Positions 17,030 through 25,735 of a stretch of DNA of 51,935 nt are shown piece after piece. The stretch lies in NCBI RefSeq assembly GCF_900129485.1, contig NZ_FQVW01000021.1, positions 1 through 51,935 on the forward strand, written 5' to 3'. Under the pieces are notes generated by a model. That model worked only from the letters and a program-made list of their open reading frames with translations. It was not told the DNA's origin and searched no databases. This stretch comes from Ornithinibacillus halophilus. GTDB taxonomy: Bacteria > Bacillota > Bacilli > Bacillales > Amphibacillaceae. How positions within the stretch are numbered: the stretch's first letter is position 1; the number at the start of each line of letters is the position of its first letter. The translations under genes were made by a program, and so were the position numbers.

Positions 17030-17515
17030 ATGAAACGGATTATTTTTGCACTCCTAATCATAAACTGCATCATTTTACTATCTGCATGTCAAGCGACTAT
17101 AGATGAAATAACGATAACAGATGATTTGAAATTAACGATAGATGATTATCTAAGTAAGGAGATCATTACTCCTGGCTTTGATGGAGAATTATTTGTAGCA
17201 TATGACATATTGGATCATCATACAGATGAGGTTTATGTTTGGGCTTATATTAGTGAGTATTATTTAAATGGGAAGCAATTAGAGCAGGGGACGGCAGTGT
17301 CATTACCAGTTGTATTAATATTTGGTTTAGATGAAAGGGAGAATCTAATCATAAAAAAGCATCAAATCCCTCGAGATGGAAGCTTTTATACAGATGATAT
17401 TAAGAAATTATTCTCAAAGAAAGCTCAGCGAAAGATTTTTGACATATCTAATGTAAGGTTACAACAATTTACAGGTGAAGTAGAAGAGAAAGCGAAAGAA
17501 AAATTAAGAGATTAA
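17030..17515 (+). CDS. lipoprotein of unknown function
   Basis: A 161-residue protein with signal peptide and lipobox LSAC (Cys about residue 20). The mature domain has alternating beta strands (EVYVWAYISEYYL, SLPVVLIFGLD) and a charged helical tail. AAAAGGAG precedes the ATG. It stands alone between a divergent membrane gene and a strong terminator. No named family was recognised. Confidence 0.75.
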   Translation: MKRIIFALLIINCIILLSACQATIDEITITDDLKLTIDDYLSKEIITPGFDGELFVAYDILDHHTDEVYVWAYISEYYLNGKQLEQGTAVSLPVVLIFGLDERENLIIKKHQIPRDGSFYTDDIKKLFSKKAQRKIFDISNVRLQQFTGEVEEKAKEKLRD

Positions 17516-17552
17516 TAAGGGAATTGTACTGTAGTAGACAAATCACATAAAG

Positions 17553-17588
17553 ATAGCAAGCGTCTAATAGTGAGACGCTTGCTTATTA
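17553..17588. terminator. bidirectional terminator
   Basis: AGCAAGCGTCT pairs perfectly with AGACGCTTGCT, between the convergent lipoprotein and beta-propeller genes. Confidence 0.88.
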
Positions 17589-17597
17589 CTTGTTTTA

Positions 17598-19841
17598 TTA
17601 ATAATGTCTTTGCATTCTTGGCAATTCGATTTGTTCTAATACTGATTTTCGATCGACATCATAGACTTTTATTTTATCAAAAGAAATGGTGTAGATTTGG
17701 TCTCCGATAGAAACAATTCTCTTGATTTCAGATTCCCAATCTGGGTATTCTTTCATTTGTTCTTGGTGTGTAATATTGTCTTGGAATGTGATACCACTAT
17801 CTGGTGAAATTTCATACAGTAGAGCACCTTCAAATAAGAGTTTTTGATCTTCATAGGTCATGTCGCCACGTTTCACCATTGTTGTTTCGAATAAGGTTGC
17901 CGGAAATCCGAATAAGTTACGGTTCGGATGTTTGTATAAGGCCTTATGGTTGTGATTTAATTCTGTATAAGAGAATCCTTGCCCAATCACTTCACTATAT
18001 TTTTCAATCGGGTTGGTTAAGTCAGTTACATCAAAGACAGATATTTTCAAGCCATCTGAACGGACAATCGGTTCAGAACCATGTGGGTTTTCCTCTAATT
18101 TCGTATTTTGACCAAATCCAATCAAATGGTTTTCATCAAGAGGATGCAAGTAATTGCTAAAGCCTGGTATCTTTAATTCACCGAGTACTTTAGGTTGGGT
18201 TGGTTCTTTTAAATCGATGACAAATAATGGATCAATTTCTTTAAAAGTAACCATAAACGCGGTGTCTTCCATAAACCTTACACTATAAATTCGTTCCCCT
18301 TCTGCAAGGCCCTCCACTGAACCTAATGGATTTAGATTAAGATCAAATGTGTACAAATTATTAGTCGAAGGTTTATCATCATCCCATGCGGATCCTTTTG
18401 TTGTTGCTACACGGAATGTATCCTTTTGTTCATCCATCGCAAATTGATTAATTAATGTCCCGTTCACTACTGTTGATGAATTGTATGTGATTTGCCCCTG
18501 GTCTACTTTAAATTGTGTTATTTTTGTATTTGCTGCCTGTGGATTCCAAATCATCAGTTCTGTATCACTAGCATTAGAAGTGTTATCGCTATCATAATTT
18601 CTTACGGCTACATATAAATGCTCTTTAGACATGTAGATTTCATTGGAAGCCCCGAGATAGGTGTCTACAGATGCTTCTTTTTCAAGGTCATTAAGGTTTA
18701 CTGATGCTAAGATCATGAATGTTTCATCCTGACTCTCTGGAAAAAAGTACATATCCTCAAAGTCAACTGGGATTCCTTCAGTGCTTACAGCTGAGTCTTT
18801 TACAAATGGTCTTACCTCAGTTTCCTCCTCTTCTAAAATTCGGTAGGGTGGACGCTCATTGGCGATTAAATATAGATAGCCGTCCATTAGTCGTGAAGAG
18901 TTATAGGAACCTTCAAAGGATATTTCTCTAACGTGTTTAGGTTTCTTACGATCAGAAATATCATAGATGTGTACAGCTGTTTGGCTAGAGTATATTGGTG
19001 GATAAATAGCAATATCTTCAGTAATTCTTTCCTCTGGTTCCTTCGTTTCTTTTAGGTCCCTTATAGGTTCATTTGAATATCCAATACTGATTAGTAAGTC
19101 ATTATGAAGGTAAATTTCGTTTGGAAAGAAATTCTTTTCTTCTATATGACTTACAATGGTACTGTTTTCTATTTCAGTTGAAGCAATAATTATATCTGTA
19201 TCCCTGGCGAAATAGATGAAATTCCCATCTGTCTTTACTTGATCGCCTTCATCAATGCCTGCAACTTGCACATTTGTTTCTGACGTATCATTTCCTGATG
19301 ACTCCGTCGTTACAGCAGAGTCATCAGCTGCTCCATCCATATCGGATGCTTCATTTTGCATAGAAAACAGATTACGTTCTTTTTCTTTCTTTTCCATGCG
19401 TTCCTTTAATAAAGTAACTAATTGTTCTTTGTCATTTATTTTCGGTAGCTCATCTACTGCAGTAAATCGATGTGTGAAGGCTTCGGATAGATTGCTTCCT
19501 TTTGCAGTTTTAGCGGATGAAGAAACAGAAATTTTATAGTCTTGATTTAGTTGATATCCGTCAACTGGTGAATGTAGAGTGAGAATGGTTTTTGATTCAT
19601 TCCAAACCAATTCGATCGGTACAGTGTTCCCATCCTTATCTGTTACCTGAACGATGTCAGGAGTAAAACTATCCGGGTCCATTTTCTCTGAGAAGTAAAT
19701 TGACCAATCTTTAAACGTAGGTGCAAAACTGGAAGCAGATGGTATATCAGCAGTTATTTTATTATTATTAAACAAGGTAAATACGATTACGGCCAAACCT
19801 ATTGTTCCAAGAATACTAATTAACCCTAATTTCTTTTTCAC
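17598..19841 (-). CDS. secreted beta-propeller protein with SbsA-type Ig-like domain
   Basis: A 747-residue membrane-anchored or secreted protein. An N-terminal hydrophobic segment (about 9-26) is followed by a SbsA-like Ig domain (about 35-135: IYFSEKMDPDSF, NGN/NESKTILTLHSP), an acidic linker with Ser/Asp/Thr runs, and a long beta-propeller domain (about 190-745) beginning NVQVAGIDEGDQVKTDGNFIY, the signature opening of the secreted Beta_propel family. The start is placed at a GTG at 19841 because GAGGTG is just upstream; the frame opens at a GTG three codons earlier. Its role is unknown, probably ligand or wall binding. Confidence 0.85.
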   Translation of the reverse strand: MKKKLGLISILGTIGLAVIVFTLFNNNKITADIPSASSFAPTFKDWSIYFSEKMDPDSFTPDIVQVTDKDGNTVPIELVWNESKTILTLHSPVDGYQLNQDYKISVSSSAKTAKGSNLSEAFTHRFTAVDELPKINDKEQLVTLLKERMEKKEKERNLFSMQNEASDMDGAADDSAVTTESSGNDTSETNVQVAGIDEGDQVKTDGNFIYFARDTDIIIASTEIENSTIVSHIEEKNFFPNEIYLHNDLLISIGYSNEPIRDLKETKEPEERITEDIAIYPPIYSSQTAVHIYDISDRKKPKHVREISFEGSYNSSRLMDGYLYLIANERPPYRILEEEETEVRPFVKDSAVSTEGIPVDFEDMYFFPESQDETFMILASVNLNDLEKEASVDTYLGASNEIYMSKEHLYVAVRNYDSDNTSNASDTELMIWNPQAANTKITQFKVDQGQITYNSSTVVNGTLINQFAMDEQKDTFRVATTKGSAWDDDKPSTNNLYTFDLNLNPLGSVEGLAEGERIYSVRFMEDTAFMVTFKEIDPLFVIDLKEPTQPKVLGELKIPGFSNYLHPLDENHLIGFGQNTKLEENPHGSEPIVRSDGLKISVFDVTDLTNPIEKYSEVIGQGFSYTELNHNHKALYKHPNRNLFGFPATLFETTMVKRGDMTYEDQKLLFEGALLYEISPDSGITFQDNITHQEQMKEYPDWESEIKRIVSIGDQIYTISFDKIKVYDVDRKSVLEQIELPRMQRHY

Positions 19842-19943
19842 TTTTTTCACCTCATAGAAGGATTATTTGTAAGTAAGACGTAGGATACGTAAAAGTTGTT
19901 TCAGTAATGGAAAAATAACAACCGGGACCCCACCATTTCTCCA

Positions 19944-19978
19944 TAAAAAAACTGATTCAACAATTAGTTGAATCAGTT
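19944..19978 (-). terminator. terminator downstream of degV
   Basis: On the minus strand ACTGATTCAAC pairs with GTTGAATCAGT, followed by TTTTTTATGG. The short repeat remnant at 19998-20032 lies between it and the degV stop. Confidence 0.8.
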
Positions 19979-19997
19979 CGAGTTTCTTATTTAGAGA

Positions 19998-20032
19998 TGT
20001 CTAGCTCCAAGCGCCTGCGTTTTTTTTAGAAA
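19998..20032. repeat. short relic of the TGTCTAGCTCC repeat
   Basis: Contains GATGTCTAGCTCCAAGCGCC and then TGCGTTTTTTTTAG, i.e. the two ends of the repeat without the middle. It overlaps the last codons of degV. Confidence 0.55.
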
Positions 20033-20883
20033 TCCTTATTTAAGAAGAATAGGGAGATGGTTCCTGGTCCAGCATGTGCACCAATAGCAGAACCAACCAT
20101 TTCAATTTCGATATTTTTAGGACCAAATTTCTCGTTAATCATATCTGCTAGTTGTTGTGCACGCTCTAGGTCATCACCGTGACTAATCCCAATGGTTTGA
20201 TTTTCAAAGTTGCCACCACGTTCTTCCATTAGTTCTAGCATGCGTCCGAATAATTTTTTGGAACCACGTATTTTTTCTAGTGGGATTAGTTTTCCGTCTT
20301 CTACATGTAGGATAGGTTTAATTTTAAGAAGTGTTCCAACAAATGCAGCTGTTTTTGTTACACGACCGCCACGACGTAGGTATTCTAAGTCATCTACTGT
20401 AAAAATATGTTCCATATGTTTTGCACGATTAGTAGCATCAGCTATGATTTCATCTACCGATTTACCTTCTTTGGCCATTTTTGCTGCTTCTAGTACGACT
20501 AATCCGTACCCAATGGATGCGCATTTCGTATCAATAACGTGAATGTTTGCGTCTGGGTAGGTTTCTTTTACTTCTTGTTCCATCATTTTAGCCGTTTGAT
20601 ATGTACCAGATAGCTCTGAAGAAAATGCTAAATAGATGAGGGGTTGTTTGGATTCTGCATACTCCGTGAAAATATTTTTAAAATTTTCTGGTGAGACTTG
20701 TGAAGTTTTTGGTGCTTTTCCTTCTCGCATAGCATCATATACCACTTTAGGAGAAATTGTTTTTCCGTCTTTATAATCTTTTTCGTCTAAATGAACAGTT
20801 AATGATACCATTTCAATGTCATATTCGTTATAATGAGTTTCTGACAAGTCGGAAGCTGAATCAGCAAGAATTTTAATTGTCAT
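20026..20883 (-). CDS. degV: DegV family fatty-acid-binding protein
   Basis: A 285-residue DegV-fold protein. Members bind a fatty acid and hand it to the FakA kinase for phospholipid synthesis (family knowledge). Visible signatures are ILADSASDLS at the N-terminus, APKTSQVSPENF, YLAFSSELSGTYQTA, and the C-terminal IGAHAGPGTISLFF. The ATG follows AAGGTGAAG. In B. subtilis the homologue YitS lies next to yitT, as here in divergent orientation. Confidence 0.92.
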   Translation of the reverse strand: MTIKILADSASDLSETHYNEYDIEMVSLTVHLDEKDYKDGKTISPKVVYDAMREGKAPKTSQVSPENFKNIFTEYAESKQPLIYLAFSSELSGTYQTAKMMEQEVKETYPDANIHVIDTKCASIGYGLVVLEAAKMAKEGKSVDEIIADATNRAKHMEHIFTVDDLEYLRRGGRVTKTAAFVGTLLKIKPILHVEDGKLIPLEKIRGSKKLFGRMLELMEERGGNFENQTIGISHGDDLERAQQLADMINEKFGPKNIEIEMVGSAIGAHAGPGTISLFFLNKDF

Positions 20884-21076
20884 TTCTTCACCTTCATTTC
20901 TATTAATAATTCTATTATGTTTAGTTTATAGCTATAAGGGAAGATAGTCAAAGTATAATTCTTAAATATTAATAAAAGTTTGGAAATATTTAGACCGTTC
21001 TTTTAAAATAAGTGTTTGATTATTTTCGATTATTTTAGAAATCATATAGATAACAGGTATGTTGAGGGAGGTAGCC

Positions 21077-21919
21077 ATGTTTTTATTTGAAGCAAAACGT
21101 ATTGCAATTGTTATATTTGGCGCATTATTAAATGCTATTTCACTGAATTTCTTCCTAATTAGTGCAAATGTATATGCTAGTGGTTTTACTGGAGCAGCAC
21201 AGTTAATTTCAAGTGTCTTTATTGATTTTCTTGGCATTGGTATCAGTACAGGGATTTTATTATTCCTACTTAATATTCCAGTGGCAATACTAGGTTGGAA
21301 GAAGGTAGGAAAAGGATTTACGATTTATAGTGCCATTTCTGTATTATTTACCACCATATTTTTAGAATTTATTCCTGTTATTGCATTATCAGAGGATATT
21401 ATACTAAATGCTGTTTTTGGTGGGGTAATCGCTGGTGTTGGAGTAGGGCTTACACTGAAGTTAGGTGCCTCTACTGGAGGGATGGATATTGTAGCGATGG
21501 TATTATCGCGAATGAAGGATAAGCCAATTGGTGTTTATTTCTTATCATTAAATGCAATTATCATTTTCCTGGCAGGTATTTTATATGAGCCAGAAAATGC
21601 GCTTTATACGTTAGTAACTTTATATGTGACGACTCGTGTAATCGATGCAATCCATACTCGTCATGAAAAACTAACTGCCATGATTGTTACAAGAAAACCT
21701 GATGATTTGCAAAAAGAAATACATAATACGATGGTGAGAGGTATTACAATTATACCTGCAAAGGGAGCTTATACGAAAGAAGATAAGCATATGCTCTATC
21801 TTGTTATTACACGATATGAATTGTATGATTTAGAACGAATCATTAATGAAGTGGACCCACAAGCATTTACAAATATCGTGCAAACAACAGGCATCTTTGG
21901 CTTCTTTAGAAAAGAGTAG
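21077..21919 (+). CDS. yitT: YitT family membrane protein (DUF161/DUF2179)
   Basis: A 280-residue protein with five or six N-terminal helices (YitT membrane domain, including LNAISLNFFLISANVYASGFTG and GASTGGMDI) and a C-terminal cytosolic DUF2179 domain (about 200-280: GITIIPAKGAYTKEDKHMLYLVI). The frame opens at an ATG at 21059, but GAGGGAGG stands just before the ATG at 21077 and the resulting 280 residues match the family. Transport substrate is not known. Confidence 0.92.
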   Translation: MFLFEAKRIAIVIFGALLNAISLNFFLISANVYASGFTGAAQLISSVFIDFLGIGISTGILLFLLNIPVAILGWKKVGKGFTIYSAISVLFTTIFLEFIPVIALSEDIILNAVFGGVIAGVGVGLTLKLGASTGGMDIVAMVLSRMKDKPIGVYFLSLNAIIIFLAGILYEPENALYTLVTLYVTTRVIDAIHTRHEKLTAMIVTRKPDDLQKEIHNTMVRGITIIPAKGAYTKEDKHMLYLVITRYELYDLERIINEVDPQAFTNIVQTTGIFGFFRKE

Positions 21920-21927
21920 AGCTATCA

Positions 21928-21976
21928 ATCAAAAACCGAACCATTCAACTTAGTGAGTGAATGGTTCGGTTTTATT
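21928..21976 (+). terminator. terminator of yitT
   Basis: AACCGAACCATTCA pairs with TGAATGGTTCGGTT, followed by TTATTTAC. Confidence 0.85.
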
Positions 21977-21999
21977 TACGTCGTGATGCGGGCAATCAT

Positions 22000-22038
22000 C
22001 AGAGATGTCTAGCGCAGAGCATCTCTAGCTTTTCTTAT
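22000..22038. repeat. short relic of the TGTCTAGC repeat
   Basis: GATGTCTAGCGCAGAGC followed by AGCTTTTCTT: the two outer ends of the dispersed repeat with the middle deleted, located in the gap between convergent genes. Confidence 0.5.
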
Positions 22039-22041
22039 GTA

Positions 22042-22305
22042 TTAATATCCGTATTTCTCGAATATTTCCATGACTTGTGGGGTTACGTTGTCCCACTCTG
22101 CATCGAATTCTTTGTTTACGGTAATGAAATTCTGATAACCGAAAACTGTATCGACACCTTCTAATTTCATTAGTTCATTTAGTATCTCATGTTCACTAGT
22201 TTCTCCAGCTCTAACTGAGATACTGTTTGTTCCTTCAAAAATCAGTTTATCTGTTGTAAACTTTAAAGCATTTGGATTTGGCGTAGCTTCAGCTCTAACT
22301 CCCAT
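22042..22305 (-). CDS. Nfu/NifU N-terminal-domain protein
   Basis: An 87-residue stand-alone Nfu N-terminal domain: EATPNPNALKF at the start is the family signature, and EGVDTVFGYQNFITVNKE the central motif. In Nfu iron-sulfur carriers this domain precedes the CxxC cluster-binding domain. Here that domain is absent and there is no cysteine, so it cannot itself hold a cluster through Cys and is more likely an adaptor. AAGGAGG precedes the ATG. Confidence 0.88.
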   Translation of the reverse strand: MGVRAEATPNPNALKFTTDKLIFEGTNSISVRAGETSEHEILNELMKLEGVDTVFGYQNFITVNKEFDAEWDNVTPQVMEIFEKYGY

Positions 22306-22396
22306 TGCGATTCCTCCTTATAGCACTTATACCCTCATATTAGCAGATTTAACCTAAATAAAAAAGCAAAACGAAATGTAAGAGGACGAACTAAGA

Positions 22397-22426
22397 AAAG
22401 AGACTACCCTAAGTGGGTAGTCTCTT
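22397..22426 (-). terminator. terminator of the DUF3813 operon
   Basis: AAGAGACTACCC pairs with GGGTAGTCTCTT; on the minus strand it is followed by TTCTTAG. It lies about 105 bases past the DUF3813 stop. Confidence 0.75.
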
Positions 22427-22532
22427 CACACTATGCATGCTTAAAGCAATGCCGTTTCATTAGTAAATGAAGTGGTCAGTTCCCATCACATACATAGTCC
22501 GCTCGTCTTAGAAATGTGTGCGGAGGTTTTAA

Positions 22533-22733
22533 TTAGCTAAGTTGATGTTGTTGCAATTGTTGCTCAAGCTGTTGTAATTCTTGCTTTTCCTCAGGGGTAG
22601 TCGCGTCATTGTATGCTGCTTGAATCGCATTTTGTGCTGCTTGTTTGTCCTGGTCACTAGCTTGGTTGTTGTTCGTTATACGATTCATTGCATCTTTTGC
22701 TTGTTGCATTAGGTTATTTGCCATGTTCGCCAT
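22533..22733 (-). CDS. DUF3813 family small protein
   Basis: A 66-residue hydrophilic helical protein of strongly biased composition (Ala, Gln, Asn): MANMANNLMQQAKDAMNRI, then an Ala/Gln repeat pattern and a Gln-rich tail. It resembles DUF3813 proteins of Bacillaceae. Its ATG is one base after the stop of the 49-residue gene upstream, so they form an operon. Function is unknown. Confidence 0.75.
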   Translation of the reverse strand: MANMANNLMQQAKDAMNRITNNNQASDQDKQAAQNAIQAAYNDATTPEEKQELQQLEQQLQQHQLS

Positions 22734-22734
22734 C

Positions 22735-22884
22735 TTAAAACCCTCCTAGCGTGTGGTGATCTGCTTCTTCTTGTTTACGTTCAGCATCTGAAAAACGTGA
22801 ACGATACGGGAATTTCTCATCATGTTTCTTTACAGAATCGGCACTTTGCTGACTAAATCGTCTAGATTTACTCCTTTTGCCCAA
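22735..22884 (-). CDS. 49-residue basic small protein
   Basis: A TTG-initiated frame with GGGAGGG nine bases upstream, coding MGKRSKSRRFSQQSADSVKK and ending HHTLGGF. It is highly charged with no membrane segment. The strong ribosome site and the one-base gap to the DUF3813 start make it very likely real. Its composition recalls small spore-associated or stress proteins, but I do not recognise it. Confidence 0.7.
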   Translation of the reverse strand: MGKRSKSRRFSQQSADSVKKHDEKFPYRSRFSDAERKQEEADHHTLGGF

Positions 22885-22995
22885 GATGATTCCCTCCCAA
22901 CAAATAAGTGAACGTAATGGATACGTTCACTAAGTAGTATGGGTAGATTAAGTTTATTTATTGAAGGAAATATACGGTATTATAGGATAAAAAAC

Positions 22996-23829
22996 TTATA
23001 TTAATTTTGATTTTAGTTGAAGGTATTCCTCTAAGAATGTACCTATTCCGCTTTCCTCATTTGATACGGTTACATGTTTGGCAATGGATTTTAACTCATC
23101 AATGGCATTATCCATGGCAACACCAACACCTGCATATTCAATCATCTCTAAATCGTTATCTTCATCTCCAAAAGCAATAATACGTTCTTTTGGTATTTGA
23201 TAGTAGTGGGCTATTTTTTGTAATCCAACCGCTTTGTTCATTCCTTTTTTAACGATTTCAATGATGTTCCATGGCGCACCCCATTTACGATGCTCAATTA
23301 ACTCAGCATGAAAATCATCTAAGTGTCCACGAACTTCAGCGATATGTTCTTCTCTAGGATAAATTAGTAAAGATGTAGGGTCATCTTTTAATTGTGATTT
23401 AATACTACCAATTGTAAATGGATTACTGTCATTATTATGGGCAAATATCTCCATAATTTTTTCGTCATATTTGTCTAAGTAGACATTATCCATAACTTCG
23501 GCCATTAAATTTTGTACATCCAAATCATAGCAAGCTTCAGTAATTGATAATGCTGTTCGTTTTGGCATTGGATTATGCAATGCATCCCATTTCTTGTCGG
23601 TTGGGTGGTGAATAAGTGCTCCATTAAAATTAACCATAGGGGTTTTTAAACCTAGCTGATGATAATAGTAGATACTGGAACGGTGTGGGCGACCAGTTGC
23701 AATTACAACTATATGTCCTTGTTTCATTGCTTGTAATAAAATGTTCTTATTCTTTTCACTTATTTCTTTTTTGTCGGATAACAATGTGCCATCCAAGTCT
23801 AAAGCTATTAAATGTTGTTTATTTTCCAT
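22996..23829 (-). CDS. yitU: Cof-type HAD-IIB hydrolase (YitU-like)
   Basis: A 277-residue HAD phosphatase with all four motifs: I, LDLDGTLL (nucleophile Asp); II, IATGRP; III, the Lys in KKGMNKAVGL; IV, FGDEDNDLEMI. The C2b cap lies at about 85-190. Enzymes of this group dephosphorylate sugar phosphates or FMN-pathway intermediates; the substrate cannot be read from sequence. GAGGTG precedes the ATG. Neighbours match the B. subtilis yit order. Confidence 0.88.
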   Translation of the reverse strand: MENKQHLIALDLDGTLLSDKKEISEKNKNILLQAMKQGHIVVIATGRPHRSSIYYYHQLGLKTPMVNFNGALIHHPTDKKWDALHNPMPKRTALSITEACYDLDVQNLMAEVMDNVYLDKYDEKIMEIFAHNNDSNPFTIGSIKSQLKDDPTSLLIYPREEHIAEVRGHLDDFHAELIEHRKWGAPWNIIEIVKKGMNKAVGLQKIAHYYQIPKERIIAFGDEDNDLEMIEYAGVGVAMDNAIDELKSIAKHVTVSNEESGIGTFLEEYLQLKSKLI

Positions 23830-23957
23830 CTATTTCACCTCGTATTAATATAGTGTATAAGGAATGAAAGAAGTTGTAAAGGACAAATTATTTTGCCAAT
23901 TATTAAAAACATACTATTATATAGTTAGATACAGAAAATGATGAGAGGATTTTCGAT

Positions 23958-24728
23958 ATGATCGGTATTTATAAAGAGAAGATTGCTTCTATTCCTTCTT
24001 TAGTTGTTGTTGATTCAAGAAAGAAAGAGGAGGCACTTCCTACAGTTACTTATTTTCATGGATTTACTAGTGCGAAGGAACATAACTTACCGCTTGCGTT
24101 TCTTTTGGCTGAAAAGGGATTTCGTGTCGTACTACCAGATAGTCAATATCATGGTGAGCGAGAAGCTGACGTACCAGAAATTAAAAAACAAGTTTCCTTT
24201 TGGAATATAGTAATGCAAAATGTCAATGAGTTACAGAAGATAAAAGAGGCTTTAGACAAACAGGGGTTAATTGAACAGGATAAGTTTGGGGTAGCTGGTA
24301 CGAGCATGGGGGGAATAACAACCTCTGCAGCATTGACACAATACCCTTGGATAAAAGCTTCGGCAATCCTAATGGGATCACCTAAAATAACTACGTATGC
24401 TAAAACATTGGTAGCTAGCTTCAAGAAAACTGGGAATTTACCAATCACTGATGAAGAAATTGACCAATTGTATGGGTTGTTAGAGGACTATGACTTATCA
24501 AAGCAACCTGAGAAATTAAATAATCGCCCACTCTTATTTTGGCATGGTGATAATGATCCAGTCGTTCCGTTTGATCATTCTTATACGTTTTACGAAAGCT
24601 CAATGGAATTATATAAGAATAAAGAGGATCTTCGCTTTATTAAAGAAACAAATCGAGGGCATAAGGTTAGCCGTTTAGCAATATTAGAAACAGTAGAATG
24701 GTTTGAAAAATACCTTATAGGTAAATGA
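23958..24728 (+). CDS. yitV: alpha/beta hydrolase (YitV-like)
   Basis: A 256-residue esterase of the prolyl-oligopeptidase-like group. The oxyanion motif is YFHGFTS, the nucleophile elbow GTSMGG (Ser about 116), the acid Asp lies in HGDNDPVVPF, and the catalytic His in NRGHKV. There is no signal peptide, so it is cytosolic. It precedes the DUF59 gene by 86 bases, as in B. subtilis yitV-yitW. Confidence 0.88.
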   Translation: MIGIYKEKIASIPSLVVVDSRKKEEALPTVTYFHGFTSAKEHNLPLAFLLAEKGFRVVLPDSQYHGEREADVPEIKKQVSFWNIVMQNVNELQKIKEALDKQGLIEQDKFGVAGTSMGGITTSAALTQYPWIKASAILMGSPKITTYAKTLVASFKKTGNLPITDEEIDQLYGLLEDYDLSKQPEKLNNRPLLFWHGDNDPVVPFDHSYTFYESSMELYKNKEDLRFIKETNRGHKVSRLAILETVEWFEKYLIGK

Positions 24729-24814
24729 TACATGGAAAAACGTGATTTAAATCATTTCAAAACGAGTAAAAATATGTTTAAATAAACATATAAGATAGAG
24801 GGAGGTATATATTC

Positions 24815-25135
24815 ATGGCTGATGAGGCTTTAAAAGAGAATTTAATGGGTGCACTAGAGAATGTAATTGACCCTGAGTTAGGGATCGATATTGTTAACTT
24901 AGGTTTAGTATATGATGTAGACATAGAGGACGAAGACGAAGGGTTATGTGTAGTTACAATGACTCTAACTGCAATGGGGTGCCCATTATCAGCACATATT
25001 GAAGCAGACGTAAAACGTGCACTATCAGATATTCCAGAAGTAAAAGATACGAGAGTTGATATCGTATGGAACCCACCATGGAGTAAAGATAACATGTCTC
25101 GTTACGCAAAAATTGCTTTAGGAATTCCAGATTGA
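24815..25135 (+). CDS. yitW: MIP18/DUF59 iron-sulfur assembly protein (YitW-like)
   Basis: A 106-residue DUF59 protein. It contains VIDPELGIDIVNLGLVYD, the family hallmark, and a single conserved Cys in AMGCPLSAH. Homologues (SufT, YitW) help deliver Fe-S clusters to target proteins. GAGGGAGG precedes the ATG and a strong terminator follows. A second DUF59 gene lies convergently at 25403-25705. Confidence 0.9.
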   Translation: MADEALKENLMGALENVIDPELGIDIVNLGLVYDVDIEDEDEGLCVVTMTLTAMGCPLSAHIEADVKRALSDIPEVKDTRVDIVWNPPWSKDNMSRYAKIALGIPD

Positions 25136-25154
25136 TCAAACAATCTTATATATG

Positions 25155-25184
25155 AAAAAAACCGAACCTTGGTTCGGTTTTTTA
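25155..25184 (+). terminator. terminator of yitW
   Basis: AAAACCGAACC pairs with GGTTCGGTTTT with almost no loop, followed by a T-run. Confidence 0.85.
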
Positions 25185-25220
25185 CGTTTTTTAAAAGAAA
25201 GAAAGTATTAACTTTCAGAG

Positions 25221-25404
25221 CTGTCTAGCTCCGAGCACCAGCGACTAGCGAAGGAACTACATAGAATTACTTCTCTGGCCTTTGTGCCGAGTAACCGCCA
25301 AAAAACTACGTGGAGAAACTTCGTTGCTTTTGTGCCGAGTAACCGCAGGCACAAGACTTCCTTCGCCTCCGTACGTCGCAAAGTCCGCGCTCTGCGTTTT
25401 TCTT
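25221..25404. repeat. long copy of the TGTCTAGCTCC repeat with internal duplication
   Basis: Begins CTGTCTAGCTCCGAGC and ends GCGTTTTTCTT. It shares ACTTCCTTCGCCTCCGTACG with the copy at 15198-15283. It is longer because an 18-base word, TTTGTGCCGAGTAACCGC, occurs twice inside, at 25281 and 25329 (48-base period). It fills the gap between two convergent DUF59 genes and touches the stop codon of the second. Confidence 0.72.
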
Positions 25405-25705
25405 AAGCAAATCCAAGCATTGCTTTTGCTTTATCACTCATTTTTGCTGGGCTCCACGCTGGTTCCCAAATGATATTTACTTCTACTTCATGAACTTCTT
25501 CAATTTGTTTTACACGATACGTCACACCATTTTTAATACTATCATGCATCGGACAGCCTGGTGTCGTTAAGGTCATTGTAATTACGACATTATTGTCTTC
25601 ATCGGCTTCTATCCCATAAACCAAGCCTAAATCCATAATATTGACACCTAATTCAGGGTCAATTACTTCAAACAATGCTGCGCCTACTTTATTTTCTAAG
25701 GACAA
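25403..25705 (-). CDS. second MIP18/DUF59 iron-sulfur assembly protein
   Basis: A 100-residue DUF59 protein: EVIDPELGVNIMDLGLVYG and the Cys in TTPGCPMHD, followed by NIIWEPAWSP. AGAGAGG fits a TTG start at 25705; a GTG at 25714 is too close to it. It is the last gene of a run with the oxidase-like membrane protein and two DUF2249 genes, 30 bases behind the membrane gene, so it probably belongs to the Crp/Fnr-box operon. A metal-cluster delivery role specific to that operon is inferred. Confidence 0.85.
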   Translation of the reverse strand: MSLENKVGAALFEVIDPELGVNIMDLGLVYGIEADEDNNVVITMTLTTPGCPMHDSIKNGVTYRVKQIEEVHEVEVNIIWEPAWSPAKMSDKAKAMLGFA

Positions 25706-25735
25706 AAAAAACACCTCTCTCTAAATGTCGCTAAT

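Noticed and set aside
24778-25139. Antisense frames over yitW
   Set aside because: Shadows of a well-supported DUF59 gene.
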